A stretch of 64,000 bases of DNA, from NCBI GenBank assembly GCA_964493245.1, contig CAZBNB010000002.1, positions 62,001 to 126,000 on the forward strand. Reading direction: 5' to 3'. The notes beneath the pieces are model-generated. The model did not search any database, was not told the DNA's origin, and was given only the letters and a program-made list of their open reading frames with translations. The position numbers were made by a program, and so were the translations under genes. The DNA comes from CAZBNB01 sp964493245. Lineage in GTDB: Bacteria > Pseudomonadota > Gammaproteobacteria > Legionellales > Legionellaceae. How positions within the stretch are numbered: position 1 is the first letter of the stretch; each line of letters opens with the position of its first letter. Below, piece by piece: positions 8,037-17,006 of this stretch.

Positions 8037-9257
8037 TTAACGCGCTAATTTACGCTCGCGAAAATGAAAATATAAAAATAAAAGCATACCAAGTAAATTG
8101 ATAGAGCCTGTTATCAGTTTAATGCTAGAAAACGACTTTGAAAAAGCATAGAAGATAAAGCCATACAGATAAGAGCCGACATAATTAGACAGCAACCCAA
8201 TTGTAAATGCTCTAAAAAGATTTTCAGCTTTAATCCGGCTGCCAATCATTGAGTAGGCTAATACACAAAGGCTGCTTGCTAATCCTGACTCTAAAAAAGC
8301 AGCGATGTAGTAAATAATAGGTGTTTTTAATGGAATGAGTGACGCGAATCCAATAAAAAAAGTTAATAATACTTGCATCGATACGTTAAAAACAAAAACG
8401 GGGAAAATACCTAATTTGTCAGCAAAGCGGCCGGTGATAAAGGGCAATGTCGTCGCACCTAAGTAGATCGCATATTGCACATACTCGGGAGGGTTGTTTG
8501 GCAAAGTGATTTTGGCCATTGCATAAGCATAATAGATAAGCGTTGTATCTAAGCCGCCCAGAAAGAAGGCGACGATAATGACTGGATTAGATACAATAAT
8601 CGATACCGCGCGTCCTCCATCCAGTTTTAAGCGGTTGATGACGATGGCGATAAAATGAGCAATAGTCCGTTTTACTTTCGGCGTAGGTCGCGATTGTTTG
8701 AGCGGAACATCAGCAATTCCCATGCGACGAATACACAGGCAAAACAGCACAAAGAAAAATACCAGGGCCCAGCGGATATACACTCCTTTAATGATATCGG
8801 TATCTAAAGATGATTGCATCATCGTAGCACGTAAATCGATGAGACCTGTTAAGCTCATCACAATACCTGCAATGGTGGTGCGTATTTCAGAAGGGGCATA
8901 GCGCTGAATCCAGGCTTGATTTAATACATACAAAGTCCTGGCAATACCCAGTAAAACAAAATAACTGGTGAGCGAGAAATGTAAACATAAAAAAGCAACC
9001 AGTAATAAAAAAATCAAACTGATTTGATATTTAACTTTTTGAAAATGCTCAAGTAAATTTAACGATAAAATCGCAACAACGACACACACACTTTTTAGGC
9101 TTTGTGTGTCGTATACATCGGCATAGCTAATGTGGGCCGATACCCATTGAAAAAGATTCGACCCACCTAATAGGATGGCATAGGATAGCAGCGCCATGGC
9201 CGACGTGATACAAATAAAAAAGTACTGTAAGTATTTAGAATTTGTTTTAGCCATCAT
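8037..9257 (-). CDS. Major facilitator superfamily transporter
   Basis: A 406-residue hydrophobic protein with about twelve predicted membrane helices and a polar central loop (about 195-205). It has an MFS loop-like GRFADKLG in the second half, in place of the canonical GxxxDRxGRR. Two ATGs (9257 and 9254) are possible starts. It lies 50 bp downstream of the ACAD-NRPS fusion in the same direction, so the simplest reading is that it moves the product of that enzyme. Direction and cargo are inference. Confidence 0.8.
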   Translation of the reverse strand: MMAKTNSKYLQYFFICITSAMALLSYAILLGGSNLFQWVSAHISYADVYDTQSLKSVCVVVAILSLNLLEHFQKVKYQISLIFLLLVAFLCLHFSLTSYFVLLGIARTLYVLNQAWIQRYAPSEIRTTIAGIVMSLTGLIDLRATMMQSSLDTDIIKGVYIRWALVFFFVLFCLCIRRMGIADVPLKQSRPTPKVKRTIAHFIAIVINRLKLDGGRAVSIIVSNPVIIVAFFLGGLDTTLIYYAYAMAKITLPNNPPEYVQYAIYLGATTLPFITGRFADKLGIFPVFVFNVSMQVLLTFFIGFASLIPLKTPIIYYIAAFLESGLASSLCVLAYSMIGSRIKAENLFRAFTIGLLSNYVGSYLYGFIFYAFSKSFSSIKLITGSINLLGMLLFLYFHFRERKLAR

Positions 9258-9307
9258 GCTGACCTAAATAATGAGAATGAATGCTCTCAGTTTAACAAGG
9301 TTATGAC

Positions 9308-12300
9308 TTAATGCAATGCCCCCTCAGTATTGTGCTCGGCCAAAAGATAATCGATACGCTTGGCTGTATCGGCAATCGTTGGATCTGAGAGTAAGCTGAA
9401 AGCGGGGATTTCAACCGCAAATTGCTCTTGAAGCTGGGAAACAATTTCCATTGCCAACAAAGAGTTACCCCCAATGGACGTGTAGCTATTATTAACGCCG
9501 ATATGGAGTTTAAAAATATCTTCCATAATGGCAATGATGGCTTTTTCCGTCTGTGTTTGTGGCTCAATAATTTTTCTTGTAGAACCAGACAATGAGCGAA
9601 CATGTTTTTCAAGCGCGTTGCGATTAATTTTGCCACTGGCTGTCAGCGGCATCGCGTCAATAATATGAAACGCCATCGGTATCATGTGTTGTGGTAAATA
9701 CTCTTTTAGGTATAGTCGTATTTCTTCTTCTAATTCTAATTGGTCGTGATACCCACCTTTGATGACGATAAACGCTTCTAAAACTTTATTTAGATAAATA
9801 TCATGCTTGGTAATGACCACGGCCTCTTGTATACCTGGGTATTTTAAAATGTGCATTTCAATTTCTTGTAATTCAATGCGAAAGCCACGAATTTTGACTT
9901 GATCATCTTTTCTACCAAGAAATACCAAATTACCATCGGGTTGATACTTACCAAAATCTCCCGTTCGATAGAGCTTATCGTTTGTTGTTTCACCCCAGGG
10001 ATCAAGGATAAATTTTTCTTGTGTGAGTTTAGGATGACTAATATAACCTTTGGCTAAATTGACCCCGCCCACGTAAATTTCTCCTGAAACACCGACCGGA
10101 ACCAGCTGTTGCTCTTCGTCTAAGATAAGAATTTTGGTTTGATTGATGGCTTGACCAATCGGCGGGTATTCTGGCCACTCCGCCGTGTTTTCCGGGAAAT
10201 CATAAGCCGTAACAACATGCGTTTCGGATGGGCCATAATAATTACATAATCGACACGCATGCAGTTGATTGAAGAAGGCAAGAATAGGAGCAGTCATTAA
10301 CAATTGCTCTCCTGCGATAATCACTTCTTTGAGCGATGTAAAATATTTTTTATCTAATGATGCATTGGCCAAGCTTTTAAGAAAAGACACCGAAATAATA
10401 AGCGTTTGGACTTGTTGTGCTTTAATGATGTGAGATAAAGCAAACAAATCGACACGATCACGTTCATTCAGCATGATGAGCTTACCGCCGGAGCAAATGG
10501 CGGAAAAAATTTCTAGCGCGCTCATGTCAAAATTAAGCGTGGTAAATTGTAACACAGTACGGGGTTGGTTTATTTTTTCTAAATGCCAATGAATTAAGTT
10601 TGATAAGGCACGGTGTGGCAGCATCACCCCTTTGGGTTGACTGGTTGAGCCGGATGTATAAATCACATAACACAATGCGTCAGTAGACAAGTTTGCAACG
10701 TTAGGATTGGAGCAGTTTTCTGACGATTTTAAGATATCTTCGATACAAAATACTTGATTGGTTGCAAAGGGGGTATGTGGCAGTTGCTCATATTGGGTTA
10801 AGAGGATGCGTGCACCAGCATTCTGATACATAAACGCTAAGCTTTTTTGAGGATAATAGTGATCAAGTGGCAAATAAGCAGCCCCGGATTTTAAAATGCC
10901 TAACAATCCGACAATCATGTCAATGGATCGCGTCATATAAATACCGACCAAATCGCCGACTTTAATTCCAGAGAGAATTAAATAATGTGCAACGCGATTG
11001 GCTTGCGCGTTTAATTCCGCATACGTGATCGTTTGTTCGTAAAAAGTAACCGCAATGGCGTTTGGTGTCTGAGACGCTTGTTCTTCAAATACGTGGTGCA
11101 CACAGCGTAAGGTAGGTGTGCTGCCATGCTCGGTGTTATTCCATTCATGGAGCAATTGTTGGCGCTCGGCCTCTGTAACCACGGGTAACGATTCTGCTAT
11201 GGTCTGTTCTGACTCGTTAAGCTGATTGAATGGTACTTGTTCGGAATGCGGCTCGTGTTCACGTAGATATTGATTGTCGTAATGGGGCGCCTTTTGATGC
11301 GGGCGTAACAAACTATCGATTGAATTGTCAACCATGGTCCTGGGGGACTCTATATTACCAATCGACTCAATATAATGTGAAACAAACTCATGCGCTTGGG
11401 TTGGTTGCAGCAAAACTTTCTCTGCAGGAGATGCTCGAAACATTTTTCTAACAATATCTGCGTACTGTTGATTGACCCAGGTGAGCGCTCTACTGAGTCG
11501 GTCAGAAGAGTCTGTTTGAGCCAGGTGGTTTAATACCAAAGAGATAAAACCATAGGACATAATTTCACCGACGACCGATTGTGTCCAATATTGTAGAGAA
11601 AACGCTTTCGTAAACAGGTTGGATTTATCATGTTGATAATGTCGTTGTAATGTTGTTATTGAGAGTTTGATTTCAGCAAATAAATCACTTTGGTGCAGTG
11701 TTTCATTCACGAAGGTTTCAATTTGCGTGTTTTTGGTTAATACACGGGAGCCGAGATACATATTGAGCGCTTCGGTTGGCCCTTCAAAAATACGAAACAC
11801 ACGCGCATCACGAAATAATTTTGCAACGCCATTGGCTTCTTCGTACCCTCTCGCGCCCAATGTCTGTACCAGGGTGTCAATTGACCAACTTAAGCATTCA
11901 GATCCCAATATTTTGGCGATGACAAAGGCTTCTTCGGGTAAGGGCGTTTCGACCTTATCATGATGTTCAGCAATGCATGTAATAAAATAGTTTAGTGCAT
12001 CGATCATGGCAGTCATCTCGCTGATGCGCATTAAGATAACCGGATTATCAATTAGTTTTCCTGTTGAAATCGTACGTCGTTCCCCGTAGCGAACCAGTAA
12101 TTGTGCGCACTTTTTCATAGCACCAACACTGGCGGCAGCCAGACAAAGCCGGATAAACATCATGTTATCTTGGGCGATTTCCATGCCACAACCAGGCTTT
12201 CCTAAGCGCTGTTCAGGTGATACCTGAATCTGATTCATATACAGCGTGTGCTTAGAAAACCCACGTAATCCCATGGTGACGGATTCAGGGCCGATTTGTA

Positions 12301-12877
12301 AACCAGGTGCGTCTTTAGGTACGAGAAAGCCACTCATGCCAATCCACTGATTCTGTTGATCGAATTCCTGAACATAGACGGCAATAATTTCGGCCGATGC
12401 ACCCATACCGACCCAGCGTTTACTGCCACGCAATGTCCAGCCATTTTGATGATTGGGTGTCGCTGTTGATTTGAGCGCCCGGGGATTAGAGCCGGCAGAA
12501 GACTCGGTCATGGCACCGGCGGTAAAAATTCTACCTGTGGCCAGTTGATTCAGATAGCGTGACTTCATGTTGTCAGTCGCGTAATTCTCCAGCGTATGGG
12601 CACCTTGTATGCTTTCGATCACCATTGTGGTGAGCGTGAGATCAATGGCAGCAAGTTGCTCTATAACGCGCAACATATCGCTGGTTTTTAATTCCAAGCC
12701 GCCATACTTGCGTGAGACATGTAGACCAAAGAATCCTTGATTGCCAAAATCTAACAAAACATGCGGCGGAAAATTACGTTGCTCGTCAGCAAGATAGGGA
12801 TCAAGATGAGTAATAGAATATTGGCGCAGCCATTGAATTAAATGATCTGCTGTTTTTTTGCTGTTTGATGGACCCAT
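9308..12877 (-). CDS. Acyl-CoA dehydrogenase / NRPS adenylation / carrier-protein fusion
   Basis: A 1189-residue fusion. Residues about 5-400 are an acyl-CoA dehydrogenase (TESSAGSNPRA; catalytic Glu in FEGPTEAL), followed by an ACAD-type helical extension to about 530. A linker ending in the usual pre-adenylation sequence (TEAERQQLLHEWN) leads into a complete adenylation domain with core motifs YTSGSTSQPKG, NFDMSALE, YYGPSE, YRTGDFG, GRKDDQVKIRG and the A10 lysine in SGKINR. A carrier protein follows with the phosphopantetheine serine in GGNSLL. No condensation or thioesterase domain is present. The FD at the start of the pocket fits an alpha-amino acid. The enzyme could load an amino acid and desaturate it on the carrier, as separate enzymes do in pyrrole formation from proline; that is inference. 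A TTG 66 bp upstream is in frame, but the ATG at 12875-12877 has a strong GAGGAGGAG. Confidence 0.9.
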   Translation of the reverse strand: MGPSNSKKTADHLIQWLRQYSITHLDPYLADEQRNFPPHVLLDFGNQGFFGLHVSRKYGGLELKTSDMLRVIEQLAAIDLTLTTMVIESIQGAHTLENYATDNMKSRYLNQLATGRIFTAGAMTESSAGSNPRALKSTATPNHQNGWTLRGSKRWVGMGASAEIIAVYVQEFDQQNQWIGMSGFLVPKDAPGLQIGPESVTMGLRGFSKHTLYMNQIQVSPEQRLGKPGCGMEIAQDNMMFIRLCLAAASVGAMKKCAQLLVRYGERRTISTGKLIDNPVILMRISEMTAMIDALNYFITCIAEHHDKVETPLPEEAFVIAKILGSECLSWSIDTLVQTLGARGYEEANGVAKLFRDARVFRIFEGPTEALNMYLGSRVLTKNTQIETFVNETLHQSDLFAEIKLSITTLQRHYQHDKSNLFTKAFSLQYWTQSVVGEIMSYGFISLVLNHLAQTDSSDRLSRALTWVNQQYADIVRKMFRASPAEKVLLQPTQAHEFVSHYIESIGNIESPRTMVDNSIDSLLRPHQKAPHYDNQYLREHEPHSEQVPFNQLNESEQTIAESLPVVTEAERQQLLHEWNNTEHGSTPTLRCVHHVFEEQASQTPNAIAVTFYEQTITYAELNAQANRVAHYLILSGIKVGDLVGIYMTRSIDMIVGLLGILKSGAAYLPLDHYYPQKSLAFMYQNAGARILLTQYEQLPHTPFATNQVFCIEDILKSSENCSNPNVANLSTDALCYVIYTSGSTSQPKGVMLPHRALSNLIHWHLEKINQPRTVLQFTTLNFDMSALEIFSAICSGGKLIMLNERDRVDLFALSHIIKAQQVQTLIISVSFLKSLANASLDKKYFTSLKEVIIAGEQLLMTAPILAFFNQLHACRLCNYYGPSETHVVTAYDFPENTAEWPEYPPIGQAINQTKILILDEEQQLVPVGVSGEIYVGGVNLAKGYISHPKLTQEKFILDPWGETTNDKLYRTGDFGKYQPDGNLVFLGRKDDQVKIRGFRIELQEIEMHILKYPGIQEAVVITKHDIYLNKVLEAFIVIKGGYHDQLELEEEIRLYLKEYLPQHMIPMAFHIIDAMPLTASGKINRNALEKHVRSLSGSTRKIIEPQTQTEKAIIAIMEDIFKLHIGVNNSYTSIGGNSLLAMEIVSQLQEQFAVEIPAFSLLSDPTIADTAKRIDYLLAEHNTEGALH

Positions 12878-13315
12878 ATCGCTCTCCTCCTCGTTATAGG
12901 TTGTTTTCCTTAACCACGACGTGAATGCGCGGAGTATAATCAAATTTTTTTAAATTTGTAAGTATTTCAGTACTAGAGATCAAAAAATGATGTGAAAGTG
13001 TGTGTTTGAAGCCAAAAATTTTTAAAATCAGGACTGACGCCAAACATCGAAGTAGAGGCAGATTGTATTTTTGACTCGCGTCCCAAATGTTAACAGACCC
13101 TAAATGACCGCATTAAAAATAAAATTCAACGAAGAGAGCGATGTTTTGTGTGGCAGGTTGGATGGGGCTTGATATCACGCGCTTAGTAACGTTTATCGCC
13201 CCAGCTACAGCAGGAGCGATAAATTCACAGGTTCGTTTGCAAATATTGTCTGTCGAGTGACGACAGCGATGACGTTTGCTCGAATCTTAAGTGGTCTAAT
13301 TTAAAACATTGAGTT
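12878..13315. other. Non-coding stretch with degraded MITE copy
   Basis: About 440 bp between the ACAD-NRPS start and the end of the glycine-rich membrane protein gene, both leftward. It holds the Shine-Dalgarno region of the fusion gene, an AT-rich segment (12940-13025), the degraded MITE at 13029-13160, and about 150 bp in which I see no gene. Confidence 0.6.
13029..13160 (+). repeat. MITE-like palindromic repeat, copy B (degraded)
   Basis: Starts with CAGGACTGACG and keeps the internal blocks GATTGTATTTTT, TAAATGACCG and ATTAAAAATAAAATTCAACGAAGAG shared with copies A and C. The centre is altered and the right terminal repeat has decayed (GTGTGGCAGGTTG instead of GCGTAAGTCCTG). This is an old copy of the same family. 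Confidence 0.7.
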
Positions 13316-13939
13316 TCAATAGCGATTGTGATTGTAGTTATCATTGGGATTGTAGTTATCATTGGGATTACGGATAAAAGACTCACCCAGTCTAGCATCA
13401 AAGGGATCGTCATAAATAGATTCGCTCACGGGTTGATATCCAGAAGCAGAAGGGCCTTTTTTTCCACAGCTTAACGCGCAGGCCACTCCTCCTCCAATCA
13501 TCGTAGCAACTAAGCTCAAAGCACATCCAGCTATTGCCATCGTAATTATACCGGCAAGCACGGATAACCCCATGGGATTGGCCATTGCCCCGAAAATGAG
13601 TGAGCCAATGATGATCGATCCAACAATGCTACCTAGAGCCGTTAATGCTTTCAGCATTAAATTTGTATTGGAGTGGGTTACTGGATTAACCACAAGATCA
13701 ATGCCTTTGAAGAGTATTAGCGCTGCAACAGCCCCAATGGCTCCTCCGGTTGCACACGTTGCTGCGATTAGACCAAAAGAACCCGCACTGGCTGCTACGG
13801 CGCCGTAACCTACGAGGGGTAACGTAAGTTTACCGAAAATGCCGCACAATAGAAGTGATCCAGCCTCAGATGCCGCGAATCCTACAGTCTCCAGTACGGG
13901 GTTATTTTTTTGAACTATAATGTCTTGATTAGTGCGCAT
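13316..13939 (-). CDS. Glycine-rich hydrophobic membrane protein with short C-terminal repeat
   Basis: I do not recognise a family. It is a 207-residue protein rich in Gly, Ala, Ile and Val, with hydrophobic stretches at roughly 15-75 and 90-150 that could form four or more membrane segments with glycine-zipper-like spacing. The C-terminus is polar and ends in two copies of NPNDNY from a perfect 2 x 18-bp tandem repeat at 13333-13368. A GTG at 13946-13948 is in frame, but the ATG at 13937-13939 has AAGGTG eight bases upstream and is preferred. A near-consensus promoter lies 34 bp upstream. Confidence 0.7.
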   Translation of the reverse strand: MRTNQDIIVQKNNPVLETVGFAASEAGSLLLCGIFGKLTLPLVGYGAVAASAGSFGLIAATCATGGAIGAVAALILFKGIDLVVNPVTHSNTNLMLKALTALGSIVGSIIIGSLIFGAMANPMGLSVLAGIITMAIAGCALSLVATMIGGGVACALSCGKKGPSASGYQPVSESIYDDPFDARLGESFIRNPNDNYNPNDNYNHNRY

Positions 13940-14341
13940 AATAATCACCTTGGATAATTTTTTTGGGTTTAAATTATATCATTGGATTAAAAATAAATCA
14001 AAATAAATAAATAAGTTTCATATTGATTGGAAATAATCACGAAATATAGTCTCTTTCGGAGCAGGGTTTCTTCAGTGTGTAAACTAATATCAAATCGATT
14101 TTTTTTCGTCAAATCCTAAAAAATGAAGAGACATTTGCACTTGGTCTCGTGTTTCGTTAACGTATTCGATAAAGCAGCATTATGCCAGATAAAAGGCGGA
14201 TTGACTTTAAAGAATAAAAACTGCATACTAAATGGTTTAATGTGACAGCTAAAAACCAATTTCAACTGATCAATCCATGTTGTGTAACATATAAAAAATG
14301 ATGTTACGGCGTAATATGGATGGTCAATAGCCGCGGGATGT
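13940..14341. other. Divergent intergenic region
   Basis: About 400 bp of AT-rich DNA between two divergent genes. The left end holds the promoter and leader of the leftward membrane protein gene. The right part must drive the histidine kinase; I see no clear -35/-10 pair there and no gene. Confidence 0.5.
13973..14001 (-). promoter_or_regulatory. Sigma-70-type promoter for the 13.3-kb membrane protein
   Basis: On the minus strand: TTGATT (13996-14001), 17-base spacer, TATAAT (13973-13978). The -10 lies 33 bases before the ATG, leaving room for a short leader that contains the AAGGTG ribosome site. Confidence 0.7.
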
Positions 14342-16756
14342 GTGGTGGATAAGATATTAGGAGAAATGCATTACGAAGATTTGTACCGTATGTGTTCGCA
14401 ATTTTCACATAATTTGATTCTAATTCTTTCAAATGATTTAACATTAATTGATATTAATCCCCAAGCTGAGAAAATACTAAAGTGGTCTAAGCGAGATACG
14501 CTTAATCAATCTATTTTGCAATTGTTCGAAACAACCGATATTAAACCTTTTATTGACAATATTCCCACGTCAACACAAAAAAAAGTAACCTACGTTCAGC
14601 AAAAGAAGAATAATTTAAAAATTTTCTGGACAGTTGTGCCATTATTCGATGTAAAAAATCAACTGAAATCCATTGGTGTTTTTGGTAAACCCGCCCCGGA
14701 AGTGACGGATAAAGAATTGCGCATGCAATTAGAAAATGTGATCAAGTATGCACCTGGGTTGTTTTATTGGAAAGATAAAAACAGCGTGTATCAAGGTGGA
14801 AATGACGAGTTCGCGCATTTAGCGGGTCTTGATTCTTGGATGCAAGTCAAAGGTAAAACCGATTTTGAATTGGGATGGAAAGATCGCGCGGAAGAATATG
14901 TTAGTATCGATAAACAAGTCATAGACAGTGGTCAAGCGTATTTGAATCACGAAGAAACAATCACCATCTCAGGTAGAAACACCATTACCGCGATTACAAA
15001 TAAAGTACCTTTGTTTGATAAAAAAAATCGAGTTATCGGTTTGATGGGCATTACCACGGATATTACGCATCAAAAAGAAGTAGAGCGTTATTTAAAATTA
15101 GCTAAAGAACAAGCGGAGATTGCCAATCGGGCTAAAAGCGAATTTATCGCTAATATGAGTCATGATATCCGCACACCGCTAAGCGGTATTGTCGGGATTT
15201 CGCAAGTATTGAAAGAACGTATTGTTGACGAAGAAGAAAAACAATATGTGCAGTGGATATCGGAGTGTGGTGAGCAATTGTTGAATTTGTTGAACGGTAT
15301 CTTGGAAGTTGTTTCTGCCGATAATGTCAGTGAAAATGACTTGCATTTAGAAACGTTTGATCTACACGAGTGCGTACAAGATATCATTCAAATTGGTCGT
15401 CCTTCTACCCAATTAAAAGGCATAGAATTGGCCTTGCATGTCACTGAATATGTCCCGAAATATATTGTGAGTGATCGGACCAAACTACATCGAATTTTAT
15501 TAAATCTGCTTGGCAATGCCATTAAATTTACAGAAAAAGGCTCTGTACATATCAATCTAGAATATTTAAAACAAGAAGGAGAGTATGTCACAGTGCGTTT
15601 TCAGGTTGTCGATACAGGTATTGGTATTCCGCTTGAATTGCAAGATAAGGTTTTTGACCGATTTTTTCGTGCATCACCTTCGTATAAAGGCATGTATGAA
15701 GGGCACGGTGTTGGGCTACATATTGCCGAGTCTTATATCGAGTTATTAGGCGGAGCGATTCAGTTATTTAGCACACCAGGACAAGGGACGACGTTTTCTT
15801 TTGATTTGGCTTTTCAGTTAGGATCAGAGGCATTAAAAACAGATCTACAACCTCTCGATGATGCCAATTTTTTGACAATAAATAAGAATGCACGAGCAGT
15901 TGCTCAGCCCGATGTGGTGTCTTATCGACACTCAGAATTATCTTCTGAACCGATGGTTTTGTTGGTTGAAGACAATGAGATAGCGCGCAAGGTTATGGAA
16001 TGCTTGATGAAAGACATGAACATTTCCTGTACCAGCTGTCTTGACGCAGAATCGGCGCTCTCACTATTGAAAACACAAACCTATACGCTGTTAATTACGG
16101 ATATTGGTTTGCCTGGTATTTCAGGCACAGAACTAAGCTCTCGTATACGGACTTGGGAGAAAAAAGAAGGGCGTCAACCGCTGAATATTATTGGCTTAAC
16201 CGCGCATGCACAAGGAAGGATTCGAGAGGAGTGTTTGCGTGCGGGGATGAACGATATATATAGTAAACCGATGCATTTGGCGACTTTAAAAATGATTCGC
16301 GATACGTATTTGCCCGCTGACCTGCCTGATATGAAAAAACAAACGGTTTTACATGAAAAGAACGAAAAACCCGCTTTAGGCTCTGTTCCTTTATTAGATT
16401 TACCTTCGTTGTTGCGCGGGTTAAATCAAGATAACCTGTTATTCAAGGATATTTTGCAATCAATGGTACAGCATGAAATCCCTCATCAAATGACTTTAAT
16501 TGAAAAAGCGTATCTTGATAAAGATTGGCAAATGGCAAAAGAACAGATACACAAAATGAAAGGCGGTGCGATGTATTGTGCGACCACGCGATTACAACAC
16601 ATTTGCCAAATGCTGGAAGATGCGCTGTCTCCCTCTGCGACATATGAAGAAGTTAAATCCTTATATGCTTTGTTAAAAAATATTGCTGAAGAAACACAAC
16701 GCGCCATCTTACATGTTTTAAATGTGCATTCTAATGTAGATGTTATTTCCGAATAA
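14342..16756 (+). CDS. Tripartite hybrid sensor histidine kinase (PAS-PAS-HisKA-HATPase-REC-HPt)
   Basis: An 804-residue soluble hybrid kinase with no membrane segment. Two PAS-like domains (about 15-115 and 125-250) lead into a dimerisation domain with the phospho-accepting His274 in ANMSHDIRTPL. An ATPase domain follows (N box LGNAIKF, G boxes DTGIGIP and GHGVGLHIA), then a receiver with the acidic pair in LVEDNE and phospho-Asp587 in LLITDIGLPG, and an HPt domain with His737 in HKMKGG. It has the complete ArcB/BarA-type phosphorelay chain minus the membrane part, so it should sense a cytoplasmic signal and pass phosphate to an unlinked response regulator. No regulator is adjacent. The start is uncertain: GTG at 14342 or 14345 (GGGA upstream), or ATG 14366. 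Confidence 0.92.
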   Translation: MVDKILGEMHYEDLYRMCSQFSHNLILILSNDLTLIDINPQAEKILKWSKRDTLNQSILQLFETTDIKPFIDNIPTSTQKKVTYVQQKKNNLKIFWTVVPLFDVKNQLKSIGVFGKPAPEVTDKELRMQLENVIKYAPGLFYWKDKNSVYQGGNDEFAHLAGLDSWMQVKGKTDFELGWKDRAEEYVSIDKQVIDSGQAYLNHEETITISGRNTITAITNKVPLFDKKNRVIGLMGITTDITHQKEVERYLKLAKEQAEIANRAKSEFIANMSHDIRTPLSGIVGISQVLKERIVDEEEKQYVQWISECGEQLLNLLNGILEVVSADNVSENDLHLETFDLHECVQDIIQIGRPSTQLKGIELALHVTEYVPKYIVSDRTKLHRILLNLLGNAIKFTEKGSVHINLEYLKQEGEYVTVRFQVVDTGIGIPLELQDKVFDRFFRASPSYKGMYEGHGVGLHIAESYIELLGGAIQLFSTPGQGTTFSFDLAFQLGSEALKTDLQPLDDANFLTINKNARAVAQPDVVSYRHSELSSEPMVLLVEDNEIARKVMECLMKDMNISCTSCLDAESALSLLKTQTYTLLITDIGLPGISGTELSSRIRTWEKKEGRQPLNIIGLTAHAQGRIREECLRAGMNDIYSKPMHLATLKMIRDTYLPADLPDMKKQTVLHEKNEKPALGSVPLLDLPSLLRGLNQDNLLFKDILQSMVQHEIPHQMTLIEKAYLDKDWQMAKEQIHKMKGGAMYCATTRLQHICQMLEDALSPSATYEEVKSLYALLKNIAEETQRAILHVLNVHSNVDVISE

Positions 16757-16810
16757 GGCCCACTGAAAAGTTTTCACTTCCCACGCGAGAGCGACCATAT
16801 TTGACTCTTT

Positions 16811-16933
16811 CAGGACTTACGCACAACAACGAGGTCGAGGCGGATTTTATTTTTAATGAGGGAGTTTAGATGACTACATGACCGAATTAAAAATACAATC
16901 CAACGAAGAGATCGTTGTTTTGCGTAAGTCCTG
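16811..16933 (+). repeat. MITE-like palindromic repeat, copy C (123 bp)
   Basis: Same length, ends and orientation as copy A (CAGGACTTACGC... and ...GCGTAAGTCCTG), with only scattered differences inside. It lies 55 bp after the histidine kinase stop and 73 bp before the next gene. No exact target duplication is evident. Confidence 0.85.
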
Positions 16934-17006
16934 ACTTCTTTTTGACGGTTGTGGGGCACCAATAATCTGCTATACTGGCGCACACTTGTTGTCATCGAGA
17001 AGACCT

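Noticed and set aside
16811..16933. Insertion sequence
   Set aside because: The 123-bp element has terminal inverted repeats but no transposase frame; described as MITE-like instead.
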